This document shows positions 10,570-20,460 of a stretch of DNA of 64,000 bases, piece after piece. The notes beneath the pieces are model-generated. The model did no database searches and was not told the origin of the DNA. It saw only the letters and a list, made by a program, of their open reading frames with translations. Origin of the DNA: Vombatus ursinus (Eukaryota; Chordata; Mammalia; Diprotodontia; Vombatidae); assembly GCF_900497805.2 (NCBI RefSeq), contig NW_020954569.1, forward strand, positions 24,769,618 to 24,833,617, in the 5' to 3' direction. Numbering within the stretch: position 1 is the stretch's first letter; each line of letters begins with the position of its first letter. The position numbers and the translations under genes are program-made.

Positions 10570-11394
10570 TTGTAGAGAGAATTCACAGACTTGGACTGGA
10601 TAGTCTTCATGGTCCCTTGCAACTCCAAGATTCTATGATTTCATTAATAACACAGACTATATTCCACAAGTGGCTATTCAATCCAATTCTTTGATCAATG
10701 AATTGAAAGCTGGGCTAACTATTATTCCACAGAAGTCAGCTTTATCTGGTTTTAAAGAAAATGGTGAGATACCTCATTAGTTTAACTGTGATGAAGTTGG
10801 ATTTGTAGCAGGCTCTCATGTGGTGTGGCTGTGTGATACAAGCTGTGAGCAATGCTTTTTAGGTACTTTAGTAACAAACACTCCAAATCCCCACCCCTCA
10901 GTCTCTGAAAAAAAAATTTCATATAAGAAATCTAGGGTTATATTCTGGAACTATTTCAGAAATGACTGAAAAATACATCTCTCATTAATTAATTAATTAA
11001 TCAATTAGGTTGAATCCCTACCCTGGTAAAGCCAGGAGAAACTCTTTCCCATAATCTATCTCTCCTATTCTCAGTCTCAAATCCTGAACTGACAACATTA
11101 AACAAACATCAATGTTACTGACCATACAATTTATTGAGTAACAAATAATAAAAAGACATAGAAAAATATTTACACAGTATAATAACTGCAAAGAGGGTCA
11201 AAGCCAGAGTGACCCCTGTGCTCTGGGAAAGAAGATGTTTAATATAACTAGCTCACCAATGCTACAACTGCTGATCTAGTCTAGTTTCACCTCCGGTTTC
11301 TCCTGCTACATGCTGTGTCCTTTCTTTTTTATTTTCTGATCTGCATGCTTAAACATTGACTTCCGATCTGCTCAGATGTCTCCATCTCCCTGCT
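10570..11394. other. Mostly unique stretch
   Basis: A short CR1 or MIR3-type 3' end ('ggactggatagtcttcatgg' to 'agattctatgatttc', about 10590-10642) is followed by unrecognised sequence. A short (TTAA)n run lies at 10985-11005. No gene seen. Confidence 0.45.
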
Positions 11395-12235
11395 TGCCTT
11401 CTTAAAAAAGTTATTATTTTTATTACGAACTTAACAAAAAAGAGAACATTTCCATATGCACAGTAGAACACAAAAGAGGTTTGTTTGTAAATGAACGTCC
11501 TAAGAAATGAATCTCCATTTCATAATGCTTACTTTAAATATATATAAAGTAAATTCTCTATGTCACTTTCAAAATTATCCTGCCTGCCTGGCTGTGCTTC
11601 CTTTTAAACTCCCTTTTATTCTCCTCCGTGCATTAAAAAAAATTTTAGTGGCTTTTTTTATCCCTGGCATCACTATTGCTACCCTTACTTCCTCTCTCTC
11701 AATTAAAAAAAGAAACAGAGAGAAAAAGGGGAAAAGCCTTTCACAGTAAATAAGCATGGTCAAGCAGAGTAATCCACAAGGGTTGATGTCCAAAAATATA
11801 TATCTCTTTCTATGCTTTGAGCCCATCGCTTCTTGTCGCAGGTCCTCTAGAGTCATGGTTGATCAGAGTACTTAAGTCTTTCAAAGTGTTTTTCTTTACA
11901 ATGTCATTCATTGTCTTTGTTTAAATTGCTCTGTTGGTTCTGCTTACTTCACTCAGCAACAGTTTAGCTTCAGTCCCTTCCCTTCCCTCTGTCTCTGGTT
12001 GCTTTTTTAGAGGCTTCTGGCTTGGTTGTCTGCACCGACACCAGTTCTGCTGGTGACCCCCTTTCTTGTGGGCTTCTGACTGGATTTTTGTGCAGTTCTG
12101 AGGTAGAAGAATTCTGTTACTCTAGTTTCTCATTAAATTTCTTGATTGTTATTCAGTCAGATATGAACATTTTCTAGAGTAGTTCTGTGCAAGCATTCTC
12201 TGTGGTCAGACAGCCATCTTGGCTCAAAGTCCTAT
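11395..12235 (-). mobile_element. L1 with 5' and 3' ends joined
   Basis: In reverse, 12232 begins with 'gagccaagatggctg', the style of a marsupial L1 5' end. From about 11963 downward the sequence is L1 3' region ('tgagtgaagtaagcagaacc', then a 3' UTR and an A/T-rich tail ending near 11400). The whole ORF1/ORF2 interior is missing. This is either a copy with a very large internal deletion or a short non-autonomous L1 derivative. The 5'-end assignment is less sure than the 3' part. Confidence 0.55.
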
Positions 12236-12564
12236 TTTTCCTAATTGATCTTGATTAGTGAGATTTTTTTACTGAGTTCCATCTTCCCCTATGCAAGATT
12301 TTAGAAATTTAGGAACTATTCATATGGGTTATTTTTTCTAACTTCCTGAAGATTTTTGGTCACCACTCCCTTTATATCTTCTTCTAAAGCCAGAAATCCC
12401 TAACAACCTATTAGACCTTGTTCCTGTATTCCTTTCTTCCTTCATCAACATGAAAGGACTTCTATAATCTCTTCTCAGCCCTTTTCTCCCCCTATCCCCC
12501 AACACAATTTAACCTCCATACTGCAGCTGAAAGGCTGGTATGGTATTGTATGGTATTTCTTTCT
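12236..12564. other. Unique stretch, nothing recognised
   Basis: Pyrimidine-rich sequence with no gene or repeat that I can name, up to the T-rich tail of the next SINE. Confidence 0.4.
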
Positions 12565-12721
12565 TTCTTTCTTTTATTTTTTTAGGCAGTTGGGGTTAAG
12601 TGACTTGCCCAGGGTCACACAGCTAGTAAGTGTCATGTGTTTGATCTGAGGCTGAATTTGAACTCAGGTCCTCCTGACTTCAGGGCTGGTGCTCTATCCA
12701 CTGCGCCACCTAGCTGCCCCT
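12565..12721 (-). mobile_element. Short tRNA-derived SINE, reverse
   Basis: Reads 'ggcagttggggttaagtgac' to 'cgccacctagctgcccc', the reverse complement of the MAR1/WSINE1-type unit, with the reversed A-tail as TTTC/T-rich DNA at 12557-12582. Related 'tatggtatt' sequence on both sides suggests a target duplication, although the left flank is itself repetitive. It sits at the head of a MIR-like copy. Confidence 0.85.
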
Positions 12722-12920
12722 ATCATATGGTATTATAGTGGAAAGAATTGGAGTCAGAACATTTGGGTTTGAATTGCAGCTCTGATTTTTACAAGCTAGC
12801 TTGGGAAAATCACTTAATTTATCTAAGCCTCTATTTCCTCATCTCTAAAGTGAGTATACTCATAAGGTCATTGTGGGAAAAACACTGCCTGGGAATATTT
12901 CTAGTATTACTTTGTCCCTT
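12722..12920 (+). repeat. MIR-like SINE, forward
   Basis: 'attatagtggaaagaattgg', 'gggtttgaattgcagctctg', 'ggaaaatcacttaatttatc' and 'tatttcctcatctctaaagt' in MIR order. Confidence 0.7.
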
Positions 12921-13321
12921 GCATAGCCATTGCCCTGATTTAGGGCCTCATCATCTCACCTGAACTATGATAATAACCTTGTAGGTCTCCTAATCTTTCC
13001 CTTCTTCAGTCTATCTTTCTAACAAATTAAGCTGCCTTGTTCACAAGTCTGACCATCACCCTTGCTCAAAAAAACCCAGTGGTTTCTCCTTATTCCTAGG
13101 ATAAAATGCAAACTCATTATCCTGAAATTTAAGATCTTTCACAATCTAGGTCCAATCTACTCTTATAGTATTGTGTTATACTACTCTTCTCTGTATATCC
13201 TATATTTTAGTCAAACTGGACTATTAGCTGTCTCTCTCATCCCCTCTCACATCCACATGTTCATAATTAATTTCTTTGTTTGGAAGCAACCCTTCCTCAA
13301 GGGGTTGAAATCCTTCTCTTT
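12921..13321 (+). repeat. L2, RT end and 3' region (upstream part)
   Basis: Carries the L2 sequence around the C-terminal RT motif that reads (L)DYCNS in intact copies ('ctgaactatgataataacct'), then 'gaccatcacccttgctcaaa' and 'aggataaaatgcaaactcat'. It is interrupted at 13321 by an insert and resumes at 13651. Confidence 0.7.
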
Positions 13322-13650
13322 CGTGGTAGAAGCCAAACGTACTATGTCAGTTTTTCCTTGAAAGATACTGAAACAATCCTTGAAATTTGATGAGCGCAGG
13401 AGACTAAGGCTCAAGCCACTAGCATAGCTTCACGGTAGCGTAAGTACAAAGGCTTCTCTCCCTTTCGATTGACCAGTGCTCAAGCGTGGCCAACATAAAG
13501 TCAGGAAAGTCTCTCATTGAATCAAAACCATATCCTTGCTGAAGACACTTTCCAGACTATAGTTAAGTAACCCCAAACAAATAGTTAGACTGGTCTATGA
13601 ATGTCTCATTTCATTCTAGTTCTGAACCCAAACCACCAGAACTGACGTAT
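13322..13650. mobile_element. Unclassified ~330 bp insert inside L2
   Basis: L2 reads 'gaaatccttctctt' up to 13320 and resumes at 13651 with 'cttccttcaagatcgaactc', which are adjacent in ordinary L2. The intervening 329 bp belong to no family I recognise, have several CpGs and show no clear terminal inverted repeat or poly(A) tail. A clean interruption of an old repeat implies a later insertion. Confidence 0.45.
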
Positions 13651-13957
13651 CTTCCTTCAAGATCGAACTCAGGTGTCACCTCCTCTAGGAGCCTTCCTTG
13701 ATCCTCCCAGGTAAAAGTATTTTCTTTCTCCTTAAATGTTCCTTGAGTAGTTTATCTTGAACCTTCATACCTTTTATCATCTACTCACTCCTAGCTCAGG
13801 CCCCCACTACCTCTCACTTAGATCATTGTACCATTATTTGTGTATATGTCCTATCTTTCTCTACTAAATGATCATTTCCATGAGATCACAGATCATTTTC
13901 TATCTCTGTATTCTTAGCACTGAAAAGTGCTTAATAAATATTTGTTGAATTGATTTA
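13651..13957 (+). repeat. L2 3' region (downstream part)
   Basis: Continues the L2 of 12921-13321: 'aggtgtcacctcctctagga', 'tctgtattcttagcactgaa' and the terminal 'aagtgcttaataaatatttg'. Confidence 0.75.
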
Positions 13958-14118
13958 TACTGCTATTAACTTGGCACATATATGTATCAGCTCCCAAGTG
14001 ATATTATTTGCTCTTGGAAAGCAGGGACCATGTATTATCTATCTTTTGTATTCTTTCCATCATTGCCTAACAATGGTGCCTTGCACAGATTAGACCCTTA
14101 ATAAGTATTTGGTTTTTT
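13958..14118 (+). repeat. Second L2 3' end, in tandem
   Basis: A further L2 terminus: 'ggaaagcagggaccatgtat', 'gtgccttgcacagattagac' and 'taataagtatttgg'. It follows directly on another L2 terminus in the same orientation. Confidence 0.65.
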
Positions 14119-14612
14119 TTGACAGGTATTTATTTCATATTTTAGAAGAAGAAAGAGAGACAGAATGAAATGAGTTGTCTAAGATCAAACCTCATCCCTT
14201 GATGGTCATAAAATTTTCCATTAGACAGTTTTCTTCTCATTGAAGAGCCTTTGAGAAGGTTAGAGTATGAGATGATATAATACTGATGATCACTTTAATC
14301 CTTTTTTTTTTAATATGTCTTGGGGGTAGTCCTTCCCTTGAGTAGGTACCTAGATTGAAAACTTGCTATAGCATTGCTTATACCACTTGCTTTGCTACTT
14401 AACCTGGTCTTTACTTAGGATCTGGGAAAATAAAACAAAGCCCCAAATCCCCAAACCCCTCTCTGGTCTAGTTTCGTGAAGCAATTTGTACAGTGGAAGG
14501 CCTGAACAATCTTCTGAATTAGCTATCATTTGTTACTGCTGGAATGTCGATCTGTGGATCCCGGCGTACCTTAAACCTTATTGAATTAGGACCATGATCT
14601 TATTTTTTCCTT
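14119..14612. other. Unique stretch, nothing recognised
   Basis: No gene or repeat recognised. A small CpG cluster ('ggatcccggcgtacc') lies near 14557. Confidence 0.45.
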
Positions 14613-14614
14613 CT

Positions 14615-14745
14615 CATCCACCAAGCATTTACTGAGCACTTACTCTTTTGGGAGGAGGCAGAGGATACAAAAAGTATAAATGACACCGTTTCTGACTCTC
14701 AGTGGTTAGTTGGGGAAACTACATATGTGCACATGTGAAAAATCA
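14615..14745 (-). repeat. L2 3' end fragment, reverse
   Basis: 'caagcatttactgagcactt', 'gaggatacaaaaagtataaa' and 'ttggggaaactacatatgtg' in reversed L2 order. Confidence 0.6.
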
Positions 14746-15171
14746 TTAAGAAAACTGAAAACTAATGCATCTTTAGAAATGCAGCTCCTAGTGCTAGATC
14801 TGTGTAAGTGGTGAGAAAAGAGAAGATTAAGGTTGAATCAGAGACAGAGGGCATCAGGGAGAGCTTCCTGGAAACTTGTTTGGAGCTAAATTATGGTGAT
14901 GGTCATGGATTATCTGTGAAGAAGGTATAGCAAGCTTTTTGCAAAAAACATGGAGCAAATGAATTTGTTTGTAGTGAGGCACTGCAAAGGAGTGAAAAGA
15001 GGAGCATGTATGTATGGCAGGAGATGGAGAAGTATCATCGAGCCCGCTAAGAGTGGGATAAAATTTGAGCAGGTTACCCTCATCTTCTTCTGGCTAGTAT
15101 TAAGCCCAACGAAACCCAACAGTGGTGGCAACCAGTACTGTTGGATCTTCCAGGGCATGGGCTATGAGGCA
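14746..15171. other. Unique stretch, nothing recognised
   Basis: Two overlapping frames on opposite strands (14910-15158 and 14950-15183) have no recognisable product. The plus frame runs into the adjacent hAT element, which argues against a gene. Confidence 0.4.
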
Positions 15172-15394
15172 GGGGTGTGCTAGTAAAAGTTTAACCACCA
15201 GCTCTCTGAAAAAAAAAAGTACACACTTTTAAGTTTAAATTTCATTAACACTTTCTTAAATCTAGACAATCAACAAAACAATACATAAAGCCCTGATCTG
15301 TAGTTTGAGGATTTCCTAGGTGTAAATGTTCACATGGAAAATTTAACAATCAGCTCTCCATAACTAATATGTGCTGGCTCCAGCACATCCCTGC
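15172..15394 (+). mobile_element. hAT-like non-autonomous element, family C copy 1
   Basis: The left end begins 'caggggtgtgctag'; the right end, reversed, begins 'cagggatgtgctgg', giving imperfect terminal inverted repeats of about 14 bp. Flanking 8-mers ctatgagg and ctgtgaga match at 6 of 8 positions, as expected for an aged hAT duplication. Body sequence is shared with copies at 47436 and 48288. Confidence 0.6.
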
Positions 15395-15775
15395 TGTGAG
15401 AGAATTTGGAACGTGAAATTCACAAAATGAAGATAAAGTTTTATTCAGGAGAGAGATGTTTAGTGGGGACCGTTAAGTATATGACATAGGGAAAAGAGTA
15501 GCTCGATAATGACCACATAAACTCAGCCCAAGTGCTCTTCCCACTGCACCATGTTGCCATCTGTGCCCCATTGATGAACAGAAGGTTGTTTCTTCAATAT
15601 GTGACCCAGTGGGGACCGTTTCTGTGCTGATTGGAGTCAAGAGAGGGAGAAGATTTGCCTTGCCCCTATACATTCAGATAATTAGAAGGAATCTGTTGTT
15701 AAAAGTATGCCTGAGCTGAGGGAATGAAGTGAAGATGAGAAGGCTGAAGAATTTAAATTTTACTTCCATTAAATG
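15395..15775. other. Mostly unique stretch
   Basis: No gene recognised. The string 'agtggggaccgtt' occurs twice (near 15460 and 15608). A faint MIR-like end ('gctcttcccactgcacca') lies near 15533. Confidence 0.4.
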
Positions 15776-15900
15776 CTGTCCAACCAATAGGCACATCATA
15801 CACAGAACCCTTTTCTGGGGGTCTGAGAGGGATACAAAGTTTAAATAAGTCGTAGTCCCTTTCCTCAAGGGACTTCTAATTCAGTAATAGGTTTCAATTC
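15776..15900 (-). repeat. L2 3' end fragment, reverse
   Basis: 'gagggatacaaagtttaaat' and 'cctttcctcaagggacttct' in reversed L2 3' UTR order. Confidence 0.55.
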
Positions 15901-17049
15901 ATATATAGATCACTATATTTTAATACATAGGACAAGAGGGGGATCATGTTAATTAAGAAACAATTTATACTTCTGTGGATCGGTTTCATTTCCAACAAGA
16001 TGTTTCATTTTATATCCAATGTCTTAATAATACTGCATTCTATAATAAATATTAATCCATTAAGAAAGTCTGCCAAGCACATAAGACTTTAAGGGGAAGA
16101 TATCACAGGATTAAAGCCCAATAATACATCATTTATTTTGTGAAATAAATACCTTTATCATAGTAGGAAAAATCAATAGTATTTTATAATCTACATATAA
16201 GATATTTTCCCTCCACATTTCAATCTACTGGAAGAAATTTAACAGCGGGAAGGAGGAATTTCCTAATATAGTTAATGGATGGAAAAATACTTAATGGCCT
16301 TCTAAGGCTTTAGTTTCTGTCAGATCCTTCGTTTGAAGGAAAATAAATTGGGTAGTTTCAAATCACTAAACTTTGGACAGTAGGCCATATCACAAAATGA
16401 CCCCATGCATAATTCAGCATGGAACTAGGAATGCTTCCTTAGACTAGGACGAGAGGCCCAGGATGGCTCATGAAGAGCTTTTTCTCCTTGGACCTTGTTG
16501 GCAATGCTCCTAGGACCACACTTGCATCATTTAACAGCACTGCCAGTTTATTGACCATCATCAACTGAACTCTCATTGAAACCCGAATGAATTAATAAGT
16601 ATTTTGAAAGTACATAACAGGAAAAGGAAGTAGAGAATAGCAACAAGGAACAGAAAAGTAGACTAAAGTGGTTTGGATAATGCAAGTGTAGAGTCAGAAT
16701 GTGCCTCTCAGCCTTGAGATTCTTCTCTAAAACTCCTAGGCTACGTTTGTGCCCGAAGATAATTCTATTGACCCACAATTGGTTGGGTCAATAGCATGTG
16801 CTCTGAGGAGTTGTGCTATTTTCCCTCTGGTAGCGGACATGGTTTTATACTGGTCCATGCTAATTTTCTCATGGGATTTCCCTTATGACCAAAAGCACAT
16901 ATTACCAGATGCCTTCTTCTCTCTCCTCAGGACCCTAGTGGTAGCTCATTTCTCTCTCAGGTGAAGACCTGACCTTCTATATCACAGAGAAAATTAAGGC
17001 AATCCCTTGTGAGCTCTTTTTTCTCCCCTACCACACAACTTGAAACCTC
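15901..17049. other. Unique stretch, nothing recognised
   Basis: About 1.1 kb, AT-rich in its first half, with no recognisable transposon or gene. Frames at 16548-16778 (minus) and 16749-16964 (plus) overlap at an inverted 'attgacccacaattgg/ttgggtcaat' motif near 16769 and have no recognisable product. Confidence 0.45.
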
Positions 17050-17935
17050 TCTAAAGCTATATTTATTTTCTCCTTCTTTGCTCAAGATTCAGGGGGTAAG
17101 GTGTCCCCTCTACTTAATGCTCTCCATCCCATCCTTTCTTGTTTCCTCTAAGGTCCTGCCTCATCATCCAACAATCCATTTCTTTCTCATCTTTAATATT
17201 TCCCTGCTGCTCAGGTGTTCTCCATGAAAAAAAAAAAAATAAATGGAACAAAAAAAAAATCTTTTCACCTGGCCCTTCCATCCCCTGAAGCTATTATCCT
17301 AGATCTGTCCTCAGTTTCCAAGATATATGCCTAAAAAGACATGTATACTTGGAGTTTCCGCTTCTTCACTATCCATTCACTTTTTTAGGCTTTTATAACC
17401 CTATCATACTACTGAAACTGCTCTCTCAAAGATTATCAGTAATCCTTTAATTGCTAAATCTCATGGCATTTTCTTCAATCACCATACCAATTAACCCTTA
17501 TGGAAATTCTACCTTCCCTTGAACAACACTACTTTCTCATGGTACTCCTTCAACTTTTATTATTGCTTCTTCCCAGTCTTTTTTACTGGATCACTGTCCA
17601 TCTCTTAGGACTTAAGTATGAGCATCCCCAAACTTTGTCTTGGTCCCTCACCATTTCTCTCTCTACACTTCCCTTTTCTCTCTCCACACTTCCCTTCTCA
17701 CTCTCAGACTTCTCACACAGATCTCATCTGTTTCTTGCTAATTCAATGCATATACCCAGCCCCAAGTATTTTTCTAAACTCCACTTGTACATTTCTAGCT
17801 CTCTTTTGGACACCACCATCTAAATGTCCCTTTAGTACCTTAAACTCAATAAGTCCTAAACTGAGCTCACCCTCTTCTTTGAAGAAGGTACCCTCATTCT
17901 CAGAATCTCATTTGCTAGGAGGAATTTAAAAGGCC
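17050..17935 (+). repeat. L2 reverse transcriptase segment
   Basis: Follows L2 RT: 'ctactgaaactgctctctca', 'aatcctttaattgctaaatc', then regions corresponding to the strand following the catalytic motif and 'ctcaataagtcctaaactga'. Overlapping 107- and 103-codon frames at 17500-17929 are remnants of it, Ser/Leu/Pro-rich and out of register with each other. Confidence 0.65.
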
Positions 17936-18039
17936 AAGTAATCTTACCTATACCTGATTAAGAAAACTTTCAAAATTGTAACAAAAACACTGATCAGACA
18001 CAATTTTTGTTTGAAGACAGGTAGTTATGGGTAATCTAC

Positions 18040-18220
18040 TACTTCAAAGATGAATAGTTCAAGTCAGAGGATATGGGTTCAAATACTATTTTTTATATGT
18101 GTGACCTTGAGCAAGTCACTTAACCTCAATGAGCTACACTGCCATCATCTATAAAGTGAGGGAGTTGGACTAGAAAGTCTGATGTCTTTTCCAACTCTGA
18201 TTCCTGTTGTCTCTTAGCAT
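18040..18220 (+). repeat. MIR-like SINE, forward
   Basis: 'tatgtgtgaccttgagcaag', 'tcacttaacctcaatgagct', 'aaagtgagggagttggacta' and 'tccaactctgattcc'. Confidence 0.7.
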
Positions 18221-19149
18221 CATTCTATACACTTCAAACAGTGCTCCTATCCATTCTTTAATCCTCCTTTTTGCATAATATAGCTAACTTCTCCCCACCT
18301 CTGCTTTTTATTTTTTTTTTTTGAGGGGGATATTCTTTGCAGCCTTACTTCATTATGGACTTTAGGAATCCTGGTATTGTATATACAGAACTCTTTTTAA
18401 AAATGGATTTAAAAAACATTATTTGTGCTTGCTAACATTTTCTGTACATATTTTTTTTAACTTAATTGGTAAGTTTCCTGTTCATATCTATTGGTCTTTT
18501 TTGACAACTCCCCCTTTTTCTATACTGAAATTGTTACTCTTTGTGTTTTCAGAATTTCATTCTTAAGACCTTTCTGTCCCTCTTGAACCAACTTCTCTTG
18601 AAAAATTTTAGGTTATGGGATCCCATAGATCTTTTCTCTAGAACCTTTGTAATCTGTTGTCTCAAAATCTATCATGTGTGTAAGACTCCACCTGGCTTTC
18701 CTTTTCTTTTCTGTCAGAAATTCTAAATGGAGTGTTCACTTTCTTCCAAGGCTCCCATCATTTCTACGGCAGCAACTGGCTCCCCTTTGTTGAGTAAGAC
18801 TTAGATTCACTAAATTATCCTCATTAATTTCCCTGCCTTTTGAAGGATGAAATTACTAAGACAAGACCTTGAATTATTGGGCGGCCTGCTTTTGTTAGAG
18901 CAAGAGCCCCATTACATCTCTGAACACCTGAAGTCACCCATCACTACTGAGCCATGCCTCTGTGCTAGGCCTGGGGTCTGTTTCCTGAGCTACTCCGCAA
19001 CTTTTTTTTCTCTGAGTAGTTTATGGCAGTATTCTCAACAGGTTCCCCCATATGGTTACCATATTTCCTCAAATGAATATATCTTCTTCCTACTACAAAA
19101 TACAACCTCTCCTCTATTTCCTTTACTTATCCTATGCATTTTAGGTAGG

Positions 19150-19335
19150 AGAAGAGGCAAAGTGCTGGCCTGGAATCAGAAGGCTCTGACTCCTGTTCCT
19201 TCCACCACATACTATGTAGGTGACTTTGAACAACACATTTACTTTCCATGGGCCTCAGTTTCCTTATGTTGCAGAGAAGGAACGTGACTATAGAGCCTCT
19301 AATATGCTTGCTAGCTCTAAATATATGATCCTTTT
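19150..19335 (+). repeat. MIR-like SINE, forward
   Basis: 'aaagtgctggcctggaatca', 'gggcctcagtttccttatgt' and 'cttgctagctctaaatatat'. It cuts through the 146-codon frame at 18847-19287, one reason not to call that frame a gene. Confidence 0.7.
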
Positions 19336-19589
19336 TATAAGTATATCCCCCCAAAGCTGTATCACAGAAAAGGACCTAATCCTCCCAAGTCTCGGTGATA
19401 TCTCTGAGATAAATTTACTTCCCAGAAGAAGGATTTCTAGCTCACCTTTGAATTTTCCCCATACTTCGCATATTTGTATACATATATCATGGGGCATTGG
19501 TTTTTATTGCATTCTGCTTTTTTAGATTTTGTCTTCTATAAATTTTTGAGTTTTGCTATTATAACTATTTTCTATGGTATATGGTTATA

Positions 19590-19682
19590 TGAATGTATAC
19601 ACACATATAAACATACATTTATTCATGTACATATGTGTATACATGTATACACATATATGCAATATATGTATATACATATAAA
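19590..19682. repeat. TA/CA-rich microsatellite
   Basis: Imperfect 'atgtatacacacatataaac' and 'gtatacatgtatacacatat' sequence adjoining a MIR-like SINE. Confidence 0.85.
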
Positions 19683-19962
19683 AATAATAATAGCTAGCGT
19701 TTATATAGTGACTGTTGTGTGCCAGGCACTGTGCTAAGAGCTTTATGAATATTACCTCATTTGATTCTACAACAACCCTGGGAGATAAGTGCTATTATTA
19801 TCTGCATTTTATGATGAGGATGAGATGAGGAAACTGAGACAACCAGAGGTTAAGTGACACAATGTCAAATAGCTAATAAAAGTCTGAAGCCAATTTTCAA
19901 CTTAGGTCTCCCTCACTTCAGGCCTGGAGCTTTATCAACATGCTCTCAGTTGCTTATATACA
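19683..19962 (-). repeat. MIR-like SINE, reverse, near full length
   Basis: 'ataatagctagcgtttatat', 'gtgccaggcactgtgctaag', 'acaacaaccctgggagataa' and 'gaggaaactgagacaaccag', ending with a diverged head near 19960. Confidence 0.8.
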
Positions 19963-20460
19963 TACGTGTGCACAATTTTCTTCCCTCACTTCTTTTTCAG
20001 TTGAAATCTCTCTTGATTAGATTTGTAAGACTTCAGGCACATACCTCTTTACCAGCCTTTGTTAAGTGGGCTCCATTTTTGGTCCGTCATTCATGTATTT
20101 TAATCTATGGTCTAGAAATCCAACTCTTTTTTTAGACAATATCTTCTTAATTGACTGTTCACTTCCCCAGCTTGTCTTTCTTATCTGAAGCTCTTGCCTT
20201 CCATCAGTAGCCGGAATGAAAACAGAATTTATGCTCATCTGAGGTCTTCTGTTTCTTATCCAAGGCAACATACTCCTCAATGCTGTTTTCTAGGTTCCTT
20301 TTTGCAGTATTCTTTGTCTTCATGTGAATCATCAGAAGTGGGAAGAAGTTAGCAGTTTTGATAGACCTTGAAAGGTTTTCTGTCATTTCCTAGATACATT
20401 CCTTAGACCAGGGATTCTTAACCTGGGGTCTGTGAACTTGTTTTAAAAATATTTTGATAA

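Larger units (their letters stand above)
18300..20400 (-). other. Unclassified 2.1 kb stretch, possibly a decayed retroelement or retrocopy
   Basis: Read on the minus strand, 20400-20000 holds coding-like patches in two registers: MTENLSRSIKTANFFP..., then ...MSINSVFIPATDGRQELQ and KKRVGFLDHRLKYMNDGPK. A run that is A13 with one T follows at 18308-18322 (minus sense), possibly a tail. The stretch is broken by a forward MIR-like SINE, a microsatellite and a reverse MIR-like SINE. I do not recognise the protein. Alternatives are the 5' part of an L3/CR1 LINE, a processed pseudogene, or chance. Confidence 0.3.

Noticed and set aside
17500-17929. Overlapping 107- and 103-codon plus-strand frames
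   Set aside because: Remnants of L2 reverse transcriptase, pyrimidine-rich, in two registers.
18847-19287. 146-codon plus-strand frame
   Set aside because: Runs into a MIR-like SINE at 19150, has no splice or promoter context, and the product is not recognised.
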